DNA of 38,956 bases from JALHVH01 sp964544265 (GCA_964544265.1 CAZJBD010000006.1:1-38956), one strand, 5' to 3'; positions 1-7,376 are shown, numbered from the stretch's first letter. The notes: generated from the sequence alone by a model not told the origin. Numbers and translations are program-made.

Positions 1-338
1 AATTCGCCGGGGTGGGCGTGCCTCGCTCCCAGCCTGACCCCAAGCCTGACGACCTCCTCAAGGATGACAGGGCTCCCATGGCAGCTTATCTCGACGACAT
101 CCTCCCGAGTATAGGACCGCGGACCTTCAAAATAAGTCAGGAACGCTTCATCCAGAGGCCCGCCCTCGTTCGATCCTTGGATAACCCCGAAGATTGGTTT
201 CCTCACGGTGATCCGGCCTTTGCGAGGCCTGAACAATTTCTTCCCGATGATCAGCGCTCTTTTTCCACTCAGCCTAACGATCCCCAGCCCGCCCTGTCCA
301 GGCGGCGTCGAGATTGCGATGATCGTATCCTCAAACAT
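1..338 (-). CDS. mnmE: tRNA modification GTPase MnmE, N-terminal part (cut by window edge)
   Basis: MnmE works with MnmG to add the (carboxymethyl)aminomethyl group at U34 of tRNAs read by split codon boxes. About 112 N-terminal codons are visible, reading MFEDTIIAISTPPGQGG and then GIVRLSG, the signature of the tetrahydrofolate-binding TrmE N-domain. The later stretch EDVVEISCHGSP matches the conserved EDVVE-x-CHG motif. The G domain and C-terminal CxGK motif lie beyond the window. Start ATG at 338 was chosen because GAGGA sits about 8 nt upstream and the Met-x-x-DTI N-terminus is typical; in-frame ATGs at 347 and 353 lack a good Shine-Dalgarno. It is last in the rpmH-rnpA-yidD-yidC-jag-mnmE order seen in many bacteria, but a 220-bp gap with repeat-like sequence separates it from jag. 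Confidence 0.95.
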   Translation of the reverse strand, partial: MFEDTIIAISTPPGQGGLGIVRLSGKRALIIGKKLFRPRKGRITVRKPIFGVIQGSNEGGPLDEAFLTYFEGPRSYTREDVVEISCHGSPVILEEVVRLGVRLGARHAHPGE

Positions 339-362
339 ATTTCGCATCCTCATTTGGAGGCG

Positions 363-447
363 TCTTGTTTCGTGGGAGAAGGAATTCGGGTTCCGGGCAT
401 CGCCCCTGCGCTATCTTCTATCTCATACGAAAAGAAATGCTCCCTCC
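363..447. repeat. short family A inverted-repeat element between jag and mnmE
   Basis: Bases 393-414 are identical over 22 nt to the reverse complement of 32328-32349 in the large family A element. The following ACGAAAAGAAATGC matches the terminal inverted repeat of that element. The other side (about 363-387, TTTCGTGGGAGAAGGAATTC) resembles the opposite terminus as seen at 7290-7312. So this looks like an internally shortened copy with imperfect ends. It lies just upstream of the mnmE start and could affect its transcription or translation. Confidence 0.55.
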
Positions 448-497
448 TCATTTTAGGCAAGTCGCGAGCCGGAGTAAACGGTTCTCTTCCCGTGACC

Positions 498-540
498 GGA
501 GGGCATGGGGAAAGGTCCGAGCGACCGCGCGAGGAGTCTG
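498..540. repeat. degenerate family B repeat fragment
   Basis: GGAGGGCATGGGGAAAGG followed by GAGCGACCGCGCGAGGAGTC resembles the terminal arm of the family B foldback elements (reverse complement of about 37175-37228). The match is interrupted by small gaps and only one arm is seen. Confidence 0.35.
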
Positions 541-558
541 GCGTTCGTTGCCCGGGAA

Positions 559-1194
559 TTATTTCGGCACAGGAAAGACTTTAACCTTTTTCAAGAATCC
601 TTCGCCGATGCTTTCGCTGGTGATGCCGGAGACCTGGTTGACCGCGATGTGGATGATTCGGCGCTCGTAGGGATTCATGAAATCAAGAATCGCATCCTTA
701 CCGCTTTGCTTGACCTCCTGAGCGACCTGGAGGCCGAACTCCCTAAGCTTCTTTTCCTTCCTCTTTCTAAAAAATTCGCAATCGACCTGGACCTTGATAG
801 GGGAGATCTTATTCAGGACGTGCTGGAGGGAAAGGAGAAGGGCGCCTTCGTTCCACAAGAGCAGGTTCTTATCCTCGCCGCTGAAGATGACGTAAATGAT
901 GTCGTTCCTTTTCTTGACGATGTAGGTCAAATCCAGCGGGAAGACCGGCATGAGCTTGGCGAGAAAATCGGCCGCTGCGTTCTCCTCGGACTCCTTCTTG
1001 GGCCAGGCCCGGATGACGATCTCCTTGCTCTTGATTCCGAAGAGCTTGGTTTTCTCTGTGACGATCTCGTAATTAAACTGTTCCCGGGGAATCTGCAAAA
1101 CATGCTCGGCCAGACTGATGACGTCTTCGAGGTTTCGGCCCTTGAATTCCTGCCTTTCTTCGGGCTTAACTTCAGTCTTTTCTTCGTTTTCCAT
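559..1194 (-). CDS. jag: Jag/KhpB RNA-binding protein (Jag-N, KH, R3H)
   Basis: Jag/KhpB is a cytoplasmic RNA-binding protein almost always encoded next to yidC, and is linked to cell-envelope and division control in Gram-positives. The protein has a short Jag-N-like domain (FKGRNLEDVISLAEHVLQ), a charged linker, a KH-type middle region (about residues 70-145) and a C-terminal R3H domain with MNPYERRIIHIAVN. The order Jag-N, KH, R3H and a length near 210 residues are normal. The frame can start at GTG 1203 or ATG 1194. I prefer ATG because the only weak purine-rich SD (AAGAG) is placed for it. Either start overlaps the end of yidC, which suggests translational coupling. Confidence 0.9.
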   Translation of the reverse strand: MENEEKTEVKPEERQEFKGRNLEDVISLAEHVLQIPREQFNYEIVTEKTKLFGIKSKEIVIRAWPKKESEENAAADFLAKLMPVFPLDLTYIVKKRNDIIYVIFSGEDKNLLLWNEGALLLSLQHVLNKISPIKVQVDCEFFRKRKEKKLREFGLQVAQEVKQSGKDAILDFMNPYERRIIHIAVNQVSGITSESIGEGFLKKVKVFPVPK

Positions 1195-2824
1195 GGGTTT
1201 CACTCTTTTTTTTGTTTGCCATCCGGTTCATAAGGACTTGTTGACCGATCTGCAGGGCGTTCTGGGTCAGCCAATAGAGGATGAGCCCGCTCTGGAAGTT
1301 CATGAAGAAGACGGTCATGACCACGGGCATGATCATCATCATCCGGGCTTGGGCCGGGTCGGCCGAGGTCGGAGTCATCTTCTGCTGGATGAACTGGGTT
1401 ATCCCCATGAGGATCGGAGTGATGTAGTAAGGATCCTTGACCGAGAGATCCTTGATCCAGAGACCAAACGGGCTATGGCGGAATTCAACGGCCACGACCA
1501 GCATCCGGAAGACGCCCCAGAATACGGGTAACTGGATGAGAAGGGGCAAGCAGCCTCCGGCGGGATTCACGCCGTGCTCTTTGTAGAGACGCATCATCTC
1601 CTCGTTCATCTGGCGGCGTTGTTCGATGTCCTGCTTGGCCTTCTTATACTTCGCCCGTAGGGCCTTGATCTTCGGCTGGAGCTCCTGCATCTTGGCCATC
1701 GATTTCATCGAGCTGTAGGTCAGCGGGAAAAAGATGATCTTGATGATGAAAGTCATGATGATGATGGCGATGCCCCAGTTAGGCACCCATTTGTGGATAT
1801 ACTTGATGGATACGAGAAGAATCTCGGCGATGGCCCCGAAGAATCCAAAGTTGATGATCTTCTTGGCGTCGTGACCATAAGCTTTAAGGGCATCGAAGTC
1901 CTTCGGGCCGATGAAGGCCCGTTGGGGCCGACGGACGGCCAGGTAGAAGCTCGCGGTGTTTTCCTTAATCTCCTTCTGCAAAACCGCAATCCCCTTCTGC
2001 GGGGGCAGGACGAACAGGGCTGCGAAGTAGTTCTCTTCGTAGGCCGCCCAGTCAGCGAAATTGAAGGAATTCTGTTCCGGTTTGTACTTCCTCTCGTCCA
2101 GGCGGTAAACCCTGCCGGAAACGAGCACGGCCGCTCCCGTGGAGGAGCTAAACCTCTGCTTCATCTCGGCGGGGGAGGGGTTCCCGATCCCCGGACCCCA
2201 GAGGAGCCCGGGCTCGACTTCCAGCCCGCCCTTCCAGGCGTGAACCTCGATCCCCACATCGTAGGTCCCTCCTGTTAGGACAAAGGTCTTCTCTATCCTC
2301 AGGTTTTTCCCGTCGGAATATTCAAACTTGACCTCTCCTTTTTGGCCGTCCTGGAGGGTGGTCGATGCAGCTATCGTCTTGTAGAATGCGGCGTTGGCGG
2401 CATCGGAGACGGCTGCCTCCTCGGTCTGAAGGGCAAAAGGAAACTTCCCGGTCTCGAAGGCTTTCTGCGGTACGAGTTCCAGGTCTTCTTTCTTGTCATT
2501 TTTGTGTTTTTTAAGCCGCCAACTGAGCAGGACACCGCCCTTGTTGCTCCACTCGGCTCGGTAAAGGGAGGTATCGATGACGACCTTCTCTTCTACTCCG
2601 GACGCAACCGCCTGAAGGTCCTCGGCCGGAATGGAGGCCGGCGCCGGCTGTTCTTTTTCCGGGGAGACGGGGGGCTTCTTCTCTAAGGCCGCCTGTTCGG
2701 ACGTCTCCGTCGGCGGGACCGGCTCGATCCTCTGACCTGATTCAGGTTTCTTGACCATCAAAGCCTGCCAGAGGACCAGAACCAGGATCGAAAGGACAAT
2801 GGCGATGATGAGTCGTTTTTCCAT
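1172..2824 (-). CDS. yidC: Membrane protein insertase YidC
   Basis: YidC inserts and folds inner-membrane proteins, alone or with SecYEG. The 550-residue protein has an N-terminal signal anchor (residues 5-24), a Pro/Glu-rich linker, the large periplasmic beta domain of Gram-negative YidC (about 75-330) and the C-terminal five-TM core (about 340-535). Recognisable core sequence includes FFPLTYSSMKSMAKMQ and NPAGGCLPLLIQLPVFWG. The conserved positive residue in the hydrophilic groove, Arg366 in E. coli, aligns with Lys362 here. A basic tail KKKSETHGKRRKD ends the protein. AGAGG lies 7 nt before ATG 2824. yidD ends 11 bp upstream and jag overlaps its 3' end, so the three are probably cotranscribed. 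Confidence 0.97.
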   Translation of the reverse strand: MEKRLIIAIVLSILVLVLWQALMVKKPESGQRIEPVPPTETSEQAALEKKPPVSPEKEQPAPASIPAEDLQAVASGVEEKVVIDTSLYRAEWSNKGGVLLSWRLKKHKNDKKEDLELVPQKAFETGKFPFALQTEEAAVSDAANAAFYKTIAASTTLQDGQKGEVKFEYSDGKNLRIEKTFVLTGGTYDVGIEVHAWKGGLEVEPGLLWGPGIGNPSPAEMKQRFSSSTGAAVLVSGRVYRLDERKYKPEQNSFNFADWAAYEENYFAALFVLPPQKGIAVLQKEIKENTASFYLAVRRPQRAFIGPKDFDALKAYGHDAKKIINFGFFGAIAEILLVSIKYIHKWVPNWGIAIIIMTFIIKIIFFPLTYSSMKSMAKMQELQPKIKALRAKYKKAKQDIEQRRQMNEEMMRLYKEHGVNPAGGCLPLLIQLPVFWGVFRMLVVAVEFRHSPFGLWIKDLSVKDPYYITPILMGITQFIQQKMTPTSADPAQARMMMIMPVVMTVFFMNFQSGLILYWLTQNALQIGQQVLMNRMANKKKSETHGKRRKD

Positions 2825-2835
2825 ATATCAACCTC

Positions 2836-3045
2836 TTACGGGACTGGATCAATCCCACCGGCATGAAAAGGGTGGCACCTAAGAAGCCTCTTCCCCCCCA
2901 AGAATGCGCCCTTTAGGAAGCCGTATTTCCGTATGGCCTCATCGGCATAGGATGAACACGTCGGGTAATAACGGCAGTGGCTTCCCAGGAAAGGGGAGAG
3001 GACCTTTTTATAGGCGTGGATCAAGGCCAAAGCGATGGATTTCAT
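2836..3045 (-). CDS. yidD: Membrane protein insertion efficiency factor YidD
   Basis: YidD is a small membrane-associated protein that assists YidC-dependent insertion. At 69 residues it has family length, the amphipathic N-terminus (IALALIHAYKKVLSPFLG) and the diagnostic CRYYPTCSSYADEAI with both cysteines, followed by RLLRCHPFHAGGIDPVP. Its ATG overlaps the TGA of rnpA (ATGA), implying translational coupling. It sits between rnpA and yidC as in most bacteria. Confidence 0.97.
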   Translation of the reverse strand: MKSIALALIHAYKKVLSPFLGSHCRYYPTCSSYADEAIRKYGFLKGAFLGGKRLLRCHPFHAGGIDPVP

Positions 3046-3398
3046 CGGGCCGGCTGCTTCCTGAAGATGGTTGCCAAGGCCGAGAAAAACTCGGCAGCCA
3101 AGTCGGACACCGAAAGATCCCGGATCTCTTTTTTGGCGATAAGGATGATGTCCATGGGCATCTTAAACAGAGGCTTGTTCCTGCGAAATAACGCTCGAAT
3201 CCGTCTTTTTATCCTATTTCTCGTAACGGCGTTGCCAACTTTTTTGCCGACGACGATGGCCAGCCGGGAAAACTCAAAAGAATTGGCGCGGTAGATAAGA
3301 TGAAAATATCTTCCTCGGTAACGGCTGCCCGTTCTGTATAAGGTTAAAAATTCCTTCTTCTTGCGGATCCTCTCTTGAGGAGTGAGACGTTCATCCAT
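3042..3398 (-). CDS. rnpA: Ribonuclease P protein component
   Basis: RnpA is the protein subunit of RNase P, which matures tRNA 5' ends. From ATG 3398 the product is 118 residues. It begins MDERLTPQERIRKKKEF, contains the RNP-binding signature GNAVTRNRIKRRIRALFR and ends in a helix rich in hydrophobics, as usual. The open frame extends 65 codons further upstream, but that extension reads through rpmH in another frame, so it is not used. The start ATG shares one base with the rpmH stop (TGATG), the common rpmH-rnpA coupling. No strong SD is visible, consistent with reinitiation. Confidence 0.95.
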   Translation of the reverse strand: MDERLTPQERIRKKKEFLTLYRTGSRYRGRYFHLIYRANSFEFSRLAIVVGKKVGNAVTRNRIKRRIRALFRRNKPLFKMPMDIILIAKKEIRDLSVSDLAAEFFSALATIFRKQPAR

Positions 3399-3532
3399 CA
3401 AACGGACAGTTTTTTCCTGCCCTTGCCCCTTCTGCTCTTGAGGACTTTCTGGCCGCCTGCGGTCTTCATGCGGACTCGGAACCCGTGCGTTTTCTTGCGC
3501 CTTCTGTTGTTCGGTTGAAATGTTCTCTTCAT
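3398..3532 (-). CDS. rpmH: 50S ribosomal protein L34
   Basis: Reading the minus strand from ATG 3532 gives a 44-residue product starting MKRTFQPNNRRRKKTHGF. It continues RVRMKTAGGQKVLKSRR and ends GRKKLSV, which is unmistakably L34 over its full length. The gene lies in a different frame inside the over-extended rnpA frame and was below the size of the supplied open frames. It heads the operon rpmH-rnpA-yidD-yidC-jag, the order next to many chromosomal origins. A good promoter lies 30-60 bp upstream (3565-3593). Confidence 0.98.
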   Translation of the reverse strand: MKRTFQPNNRRRKKTHGFRVRMKTAGGQKVLKSRRGKGRKKLSV

Positions 3533-3564
3533 GGCACGCGTCTTTCTTCACTATTAAGGTAACT

Positions 3565-3593
3565 ATGTTAATAAAGAGGGGGTTATCTGTCAA
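3565..3593 (-). promoter_or_regulatory. sigma70-type promoter for rpmH operon
   Basis: On the minus strand TTGACA (3593-3588) and TAACAT (3570-3565) are separated by exactly 17 bp. Predicted transcription start is near 3558, giving a leader of about 26 nt before rpmH. It is divergent to the carD promoter; the two -35 boxes are about 20 bp apart. Confidence 0.75.
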
Positions 3594-3612
3594 GGGTCGT
3601 TCCTGATAAACA

Positions 3613-3641
3613 TTGACCCCGGGGCCCCATTCGGGTATAAT
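3613..3641 (+). promoter_or_regulatory. sigma70-type promoter for carD, probably leaderless
   Basis: TTGACC (3613-3618), a 17-bp spacer and a perfect TATAAT (3636-3641). The carD ATG begins only 9 nt after the -10 box, so transcription should start almost at the start codon. The GGAG at 3642-3645 would then not be in the mRNA. Confidence 0.75.
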
Positions 3642-3650
3642 GGAGTCCGA

Positions 3651-4169
3651 ATGAATTCATTGAAGATCGGGGATAAGGTCATTTATCCCAATCAAGGCAT
3701 CGGCGTCGTCGAGGATATTCAAGTCGGGTCCTACAACGGGGAAAAGTTCAAGGTTTTTCACGTTAGGATCCTCTCCAACAATACCCTCGTCCTCATCCCT
3801 TGCTCGACCGCCGAGGAAATGGGCATCCGAAGGCCCATTTCTGAGGGCTCCATCAAGAAGGTCTTCCACTTCATGAGGAACGGGCCCGTCGACATCACCA
3901 TGAACTGGAAAGGCCGTTACAAAGAACATATCAATCTCATGAAGTCCGGAACGCTCCTGGACATGGCCCTTGTTTTCAAGAGCCTCTTCTACCTCAGCCT
4001 GATCAAGCCCCTATCGTTCCGGGAGAAAAAAATGATGGAGCGGGCCAAGGAGCTTATCGTCACCGAAATCTCCGAAGCCTCCTGCGATTCCTGCACCAGG
4101 GTCGAGCACCGGCTCCTCGATACGCTGTCCCGCTGCTTTAAGGACGTCAAGCCCCGATTGGACATCTGA
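3651..4169 (+). CDS. CarD/CdnL-family RNA polymerase-binding regulator
   Basis: CarD/CdnL proteins bind the RNA polymerase beta subunit and stabilise open complexes, notably at rRNA promoters. The N-terminal Tudor-like RNAP interaction domain (residues 1-65) begins LKIGDKVIYPNQGIGVVEDI and includes LVLIPCSTAEEMGIRRP. The helical C-terminal part (about 80-165) has MNWKGRYKEHINLMKSG and LSFREKKMMERAKELI, typical of the DNA-contacting domain. The length of 172 residues is normal. It is transcribed divergently from rpmH from its own strong promoter, and the CNNM/CBS gene follows 6 bp downstream. Confidence 0.93.
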   Translation: MNSLKIGDKVIYPNQGIGVVEDIQVGSYNGEKFKVFHVRILSNNTLVLIPCSTAEEMGIRRPISEGSIKKVFHFMRNGPVDITMNWKGRYKEHINLMKSGTLLDMALVFKSLFYLSLIKPLSFREKKMMERAKELIVTEISEASCDSCTRVEHRLLDTLSRCFKDVKPRLDI

Positions 4170-4175
4170 CCGGAA

Positions 4176-5444
4176 ATGTTCCTGTCCGCCCTCTTGCTCT
4201 TTCTGTTGTTCCTTGTTCTGAGCGCTTTTTTTTCCTCTTCAGAGACTGCGTTTATCGCTTCTAATCCCTACACTTTGGAGTCCATGGAGAAAAGGGGCTC
4301 GAAGAAGGCCCGGCTCGTCCGCCAGGTCGTCGGCCGCATCGACGGGCTCCTGGCCACCATCCTGATAGGCAACACCTTGGTCAACGCCGCGGCGGCGTCC
4401 GTGGCGACCTACATCTTCGTTTCCCTCGTCCCCAGCAAGAACCAGGCGGTGCTCCTGGCCACTCTCACGACAACCGTCCTCCTCCTTTTTTTCGCAGAGA
4501 TCAATCCCAAGACCTTCGCCGCCCACAATCCCGTCAAGACCGCCCTTTTATTTGTTAGGCCCGTCCGCTTCCTCATGGCGGCGTTCAGCCCGCTGGTCCG
4601 GGTCTTTGCATTCTTGTCCAGGCTCTTCTTCCCGTCCACCCGGGGCAAGCCGGAGAGGATTGCCGGCAGCCTGGGTGAAGAGGAAGTCCGCGTCCTGCTC
4701 AGCACGGGTGTGCGCGGACTGTCATCGCCGCGGCGGAAGATGATCTCTGGCATTCTGGACATCGGATCGCGGCCGATCAAGGAGATCCTTGTCCCCAGGC
4801 CCCAGGTTAAGTCCATCGAGGTCGAATCCACCTTCGACCAAATCTTGGAAGTCGTCCGCTCGGCCGGGTTCTCAAGGTATCCCGTCTACCGGGGAAGACC
4901 GGACAACGTCGAGGGTCTCCTCCACGCCAAGGACATCATCCCCTTCATCACGGACCATAAAGATTTCAGCGTCCGGTCGGTCCTCCGCAAGCCATTCTTC
5001 GTCCCGGAATCGGCGTCCATCGAAAAAGTTATGCTTCACATGCAGGAAAACGCCGTTCACATGGCCTTCGTGGTGGACGAGTTCGGGAACATGGAGGGAA
5101 TCGTCACCCTGGAAGATATCATCGAAGAAATCGTCGGGGACATCCGGGATGAGCACGACGACAAATCCGAAGAATGGTACACGCAGCCCGAAGAGGGTCA
5201 TTTCATCATCAAGGGCTCCTCGGCCATCAAGGAAATCAATGAGAAGCTTCCCCTGAAGCTGCCGGAGAAGAGCGACTATACGACGCTGGCCGGATTTTTC
5301 CTGTATGAATTCGGCCGCATCCCGCAGGAAAAGGAGTCCTTTGAGTTCGAAGGCCGCCGCTTCATCGTTGAAAAGATGAACAAGCGGCACATCAGCCTTA
5401 TCAAGGTCGTTCCCGGAAAGGGAAATGAGGGGCCGCCGACATGA
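4176..5444 (+). CDS. CNNM/CBS-domain membrane protein, HlyC/CorC (TlyC) family
   Basis: This family includes CorB/CorC-type proteins connected to Mg2+ (and possibly Co2+) transport, located in the inner membrane. Order seen: CNNM/DUF21 membrane domain (about 1-170), including SAFFSSSETAFIAS and INPKTFAAHNP; a CBS pair (about 195-320) with FSRYPVYRG and VVDEFGNMEGIVTLEDIIEEIVGDI; and a C-terminal CorC_HlyC domain (about 340-415). All are near family length (422 residues). The start follows carD by 6 bp and its 3' end overlaps the smpB start (ATGA), suggesting a carD-CNNM-smpB operon. The transported ion cannot be read from sequence. Confidence 0.93.
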   Translation: MFLSALLLFLLFLVLSAFFSSSETAFIASNPYTLESMEKRGSKKARLVRQVVGRIDGLLATILIGNTLVNAAAASVATYIFVSLVPSKNQAVLLATLTTTVLLLFFAEINPKTFAAHNPVKTALLFVRPVRFLMAAFSPLVRVFAFLSRLFFPSTRGKPERIAGSLGEEEVRVLLSTGVRGLSSPRRKMISGILDIGSRPIKEILVPRPQVKSIEVESTFDQILEVVRSAGFSRYPVYRGRPDNVEGLLHAKDIIPFITDHKDFSVRSVLRKPFFVPESASIEKVMLHMQENAVHMAFVVDEFGNMEGIVTLEDIIEEIVGDIRDEHDDKSEEWYTQPEEGHFIIKGSSAIKEINEKLPLKLPEKSDYTTLAGFFLYEFGRIPQEKESFEFEGRRFIVEKMNKRHISLIKVVPGKGNEGPPT

Positions 5445-5893
5445 AGGTCGTCGCCATCAACAAGGCCGCTTATCACAGCTACGAGATCCTGGAAAATTTC
5501 GAGGCGGGCATCTCCCTCCTGGGGAGCGAGGTCAAGGCGATCCGGGAAGGCCGGATCAGCCTCAAAGAGAGCTACGCCGAAGTGAGGGACGGAGGCATCG
5601 TCCTCGTCAAGTGCCATATCAGTCCCTATGAGGCGGCCAATATTTTCAATCATGATCCCCTCCGGGTGCGCCACCTTCTCCTTCACAAGCGGGAGATCCG
5701 GCGTCTTACGGGAAAGGTCCGGGAGCGCGGACTGACGCTGGTTCCCACAAAGGTTTTCTTTAATGACCGGGGAAAAGTCAAGGTCGAGCTGGGGCTCGCC
5801 CGCGGCAGAAGAGCCTACGAGAAACGGGAAATTATCAAAAAGAGGGATACCGACCGCGAGATAAGAGCCGAAATTAAGAAAAGACTAAGATAG
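5441..5893 (+). CDS. smpB: SsrA-binding protein SmpB
   Basis: SmpB binds tmRNA and delivers it to ribosomes stalled on non-stop messages. The 150-residue protein has INKAAYHSYEILENFEAGI, LLGSEVKAIREGRISL, LVPTKVFFNDRGKVKVELGLARG and the basic tail KKRDTDREIRAEIKKRLR, all typical. It is coupled to the upstream gene through ATGA. Its last 9 bp overlap the 3' end of convergent pdxA, so the two genes have no spacer or separate terminator. The tmRNA gene was not found in the window. Confidence 0.97.
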   Translation: MKVVAINKAAYHSYEILENFEAGISLLGSEVKAIREGRISLKESYAEVRDGGIVLVKCHISPYEAANIFNHDPLRVRHLLLHKREIRRLTGKVRERGLTLVPTKVFFNDRGKVKVELGLARGRRAYEKREIIKKRDTDREIRAEIKKRLR

Positions 5894-6853
5894 CTCGACG
5901 GCCATCCGGATGGCCGCAACCAGGCTTCTGGGATCGGCAGTCCCCCTGCCCGCGATGTCGTAGGCCGTTCCATGGTCGGGTGATGTCCGGATAAAGGGCA
6001 TCCCCAGGGTTGCATTCACTCCGGTCTCGAAAGCTTCCAGCTTGAAGCCGATGAGCCCTTGGTCGTGATAGAGGGCAATGATCATTTTATCCGGGCGGCC
6101 GAAGGCCTTGAGGAACACCGTATCCGGAGGGAAGGGACCGCTCGCGGAAATCCCCTCCTTCCGGGCATCTTCAACAGCCGGCCCGATCTCATCGTCCTCT
6201 TCTGTACCCAAGATGCCCCCTTCGCCCGCATGCGGATTCAGCCCGGCAACCAGGAACTCCCGGACGCCGGATTTCGTCCGGCCCAAGCTGTGATCTAGCC
6301 TTCGGAAGAAATCAAGAAGCGTCCCTTTCTTAACCCGCTCCAAGGCTTCCCGCAGGGGCAAGTGGTGACTGAGGAGGGCAACCCGTAATTCCCCCGACCA
6401 AAAAGTCATGATCGCCCCGGGGAAAAGGCTCTCCAAGTATTCGGTGTGGCCCCGCCAGCCCAGGCCGGCCAGTCGCCAGGATGTTTTGGAGATCGGGGCG
6501 GTGACGACCGCCTGGATAAGGCCGGCGCGGGCCATTTCGACGGCCGCTCTGAAAAACAGGAACGAAGCCTCCCCATTCCCAGCAGAAGCTTTTCCCATGG
6601 CCAATCCGGCCGGAGGCCTTCCGACATCCCGGAAAAACAAGCCGGGGCCGCTGGGCAGCTCCCTGCCCTCCCATGCAACGAAGTCGGGTCGAAGGCCGAT
6701 GGCCTGCGCGGCCTCTTCAAGGATAGGCCTGGCCCCAAAGATGATGTAGCGGGCTTCGGGAAGCGAAACAGGTTCGGAAAACGCCTTGAGGATGATTTCG
6801 GGCCCCACCCCCCCGGGATCGCCCAGAGAAATCCCGATTGCGGGAAGGGTCAT
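5885..6853 (-). CDS. pdxA: 4-hydroxythreonine-4-phosphate dehydrogenase PdxA
   Basis: PdxA oxidises 4-hydroxythreonine 4-phosphate in DXP-independent steps leading with PdxJ to pyridoxine 5'-phosphate. The product is 322 residues from ATG 6853, beginning MTLPAIGISLGDPGGVGPEI. The three metal-binding histidines are visible in WRGHTEYLE, LNPHAGEGG and LYHDQGLIGFK. The C-terminus carries TLGMPFIRTSPDHGTAYDIAG. The frame opens 45 codons earlier, but that part overlaps the hfq-like gene. The ATG overlaps the hfq-like TGA (ATGA), so translation is coupled. Convergent overlap of 9 bp with smpB. Confidence 0.96.
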   Translation of the reverse strand: MTLPAIGISLGDPGGVGPEIILKAFSEPVSLPEARYIIFGARPILEEAAQAIGLRPDFVAWEGRELPSGPGLFFRDVGRPPAGLAMGKASAGNGEASFLFFRAAVEMARAGLIQAVVTAPISKTSWRLAGLGWRGHTEYLESLFPGAIMTFWSGELRVALLSHHLPLREALERVKKGTLLDFFRRLDHSLGRTKSGVREFLVAGLNPHAGEGGILGTEEDDEIGPAVEDARKEGISASGPFPPDTVFLKAFGRPDKMIIALYHDQGLIGFKLEAFETGVNATLGMPFIRTSPDHGTAYDIAGRGTADPRSLVAAIRMAVELS

Positions 6854-7185
6854 TTTCTCTTTTTCTCTTCGCCCTCGGCGGACTCCTTGGGCTCCCCGGT
6901 CTTGTAAATATACTTGATATGATTCTTGTAAATGAGCATGTTGGGAGCGTGATCGCGGTTGAGCTTGACGCAGTTGCGGTCGTACCACTCGATGGTGCCC
7001 TCAACGACCTGGCCGTCGGTGAAAACAACGGCCATCGGAGTTTTTTTGTTCATCTGCTTTAGGTAGTAATAATTCTCGGCGAAAGTGTCCGTGGGCGGGT
7101 GCATCTTCCGCTTGTCTACGTCCTTCTCCCGATTCATCTTATCCTTGATCTCAGACAGATTGGGTCGAATGAGTTTCCTGTTCAT
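6850..7185 (-). CDS. Hfq-like Sm-domain protein with N-terminal extension
   Basis: Hfq forms hexameric rings that bind small RNAs and A-rich mRNA. Residues about 47-97 have the Sm fold pattern. Sm1 is TPMAVVFTDGQVVEGTIEWYD, followed by RNCVKLNRDHAPNMLIYKNH and an Sm2-like IYKNHIKYIYK, comparable to the VYKHAIS of E. coli Hfq. The 111-residue protein has a basic, charged N-terminal extension of about 45 residues and a Glu/Lys-rich tail. Start ATG 7185 is chosen for GGAGAG 5-6 nt upstream. The next gene, pdxA, is coupled by ATGA overlap. Function as a genuine sRNA chaperone is inferred from the fold only. Confidence 0.8.
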   Translation of the reverse strand: MNRKLIRPNLSEIKDKMNREKDVDKRKMHPPTDTFAENYYYLKQMNKKTPMAVVFTDGQVVEGTIEWYDRNCVKLNRDHAPNMLIYKNHIKYIYKTGEPKESAEGEEKKRK

Positions 7186-7241
7186 AGATTCTCTCTCCAC
7201 GGTTTTTTTGCTGATCCAGAGAAATTGCTTGCTTAACTATT

Positions 7242-7270
7242 ATATTAGCACCGTTTCCGGCAAAACGCAA
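7242..7270 (-). promoter_or_regulatory. putative sigma70-type promoter for hfq-like/pdxA
   Basis: On the minus strand TTGCGT (7270-7265) and TAATAT (7247-7242) are 17 bp apart. The predicted start near 7235 gives a leader of about 50 nt before ATG 7185. The -35 box matches consensus only partly. Confidence 0.5.
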
Positions 7271-7284
7271 GCAAAAAACTGGAA

Positions 7285-7349
7285 GCCTCTTTTCTCGTGT
7301 GAGAAAGAATTCAGGCTCGGGGCGTGCCCTCCGTCGGCCGCGGCCTGTC
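7285..7349. repeat. family A repeat, truncated copy
   Basis: Bases 7315-7349 match the reverse complement of 32435-32469 at 33 of 35 positions. The preceding TTTTCTCGTGTGAGAAAGAA corresponds to the terminal inverted repeat of that element. Only one end is present before the SGNH hydrolase gene. It lies between the hydrolase 3' end and the hfq-like promoter. Confidence 0.65.
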
Positions 7350-7376
7350 TGTCATTCGTGGGCTCTTCAGGCAAGG

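Noticed and set aside
12..584. Open frame of 190 codons on the plus strand at the left edge
   Set aside because: It is antisense to mnmE, whose protein sequence on the minus strand is clearly conserved.
3399..3593. N-terminal extension of RnpA to 183 residues
   Set aside because: The extension overlaps rpmH, read in another frame; RnpA homologues start near MDERL.
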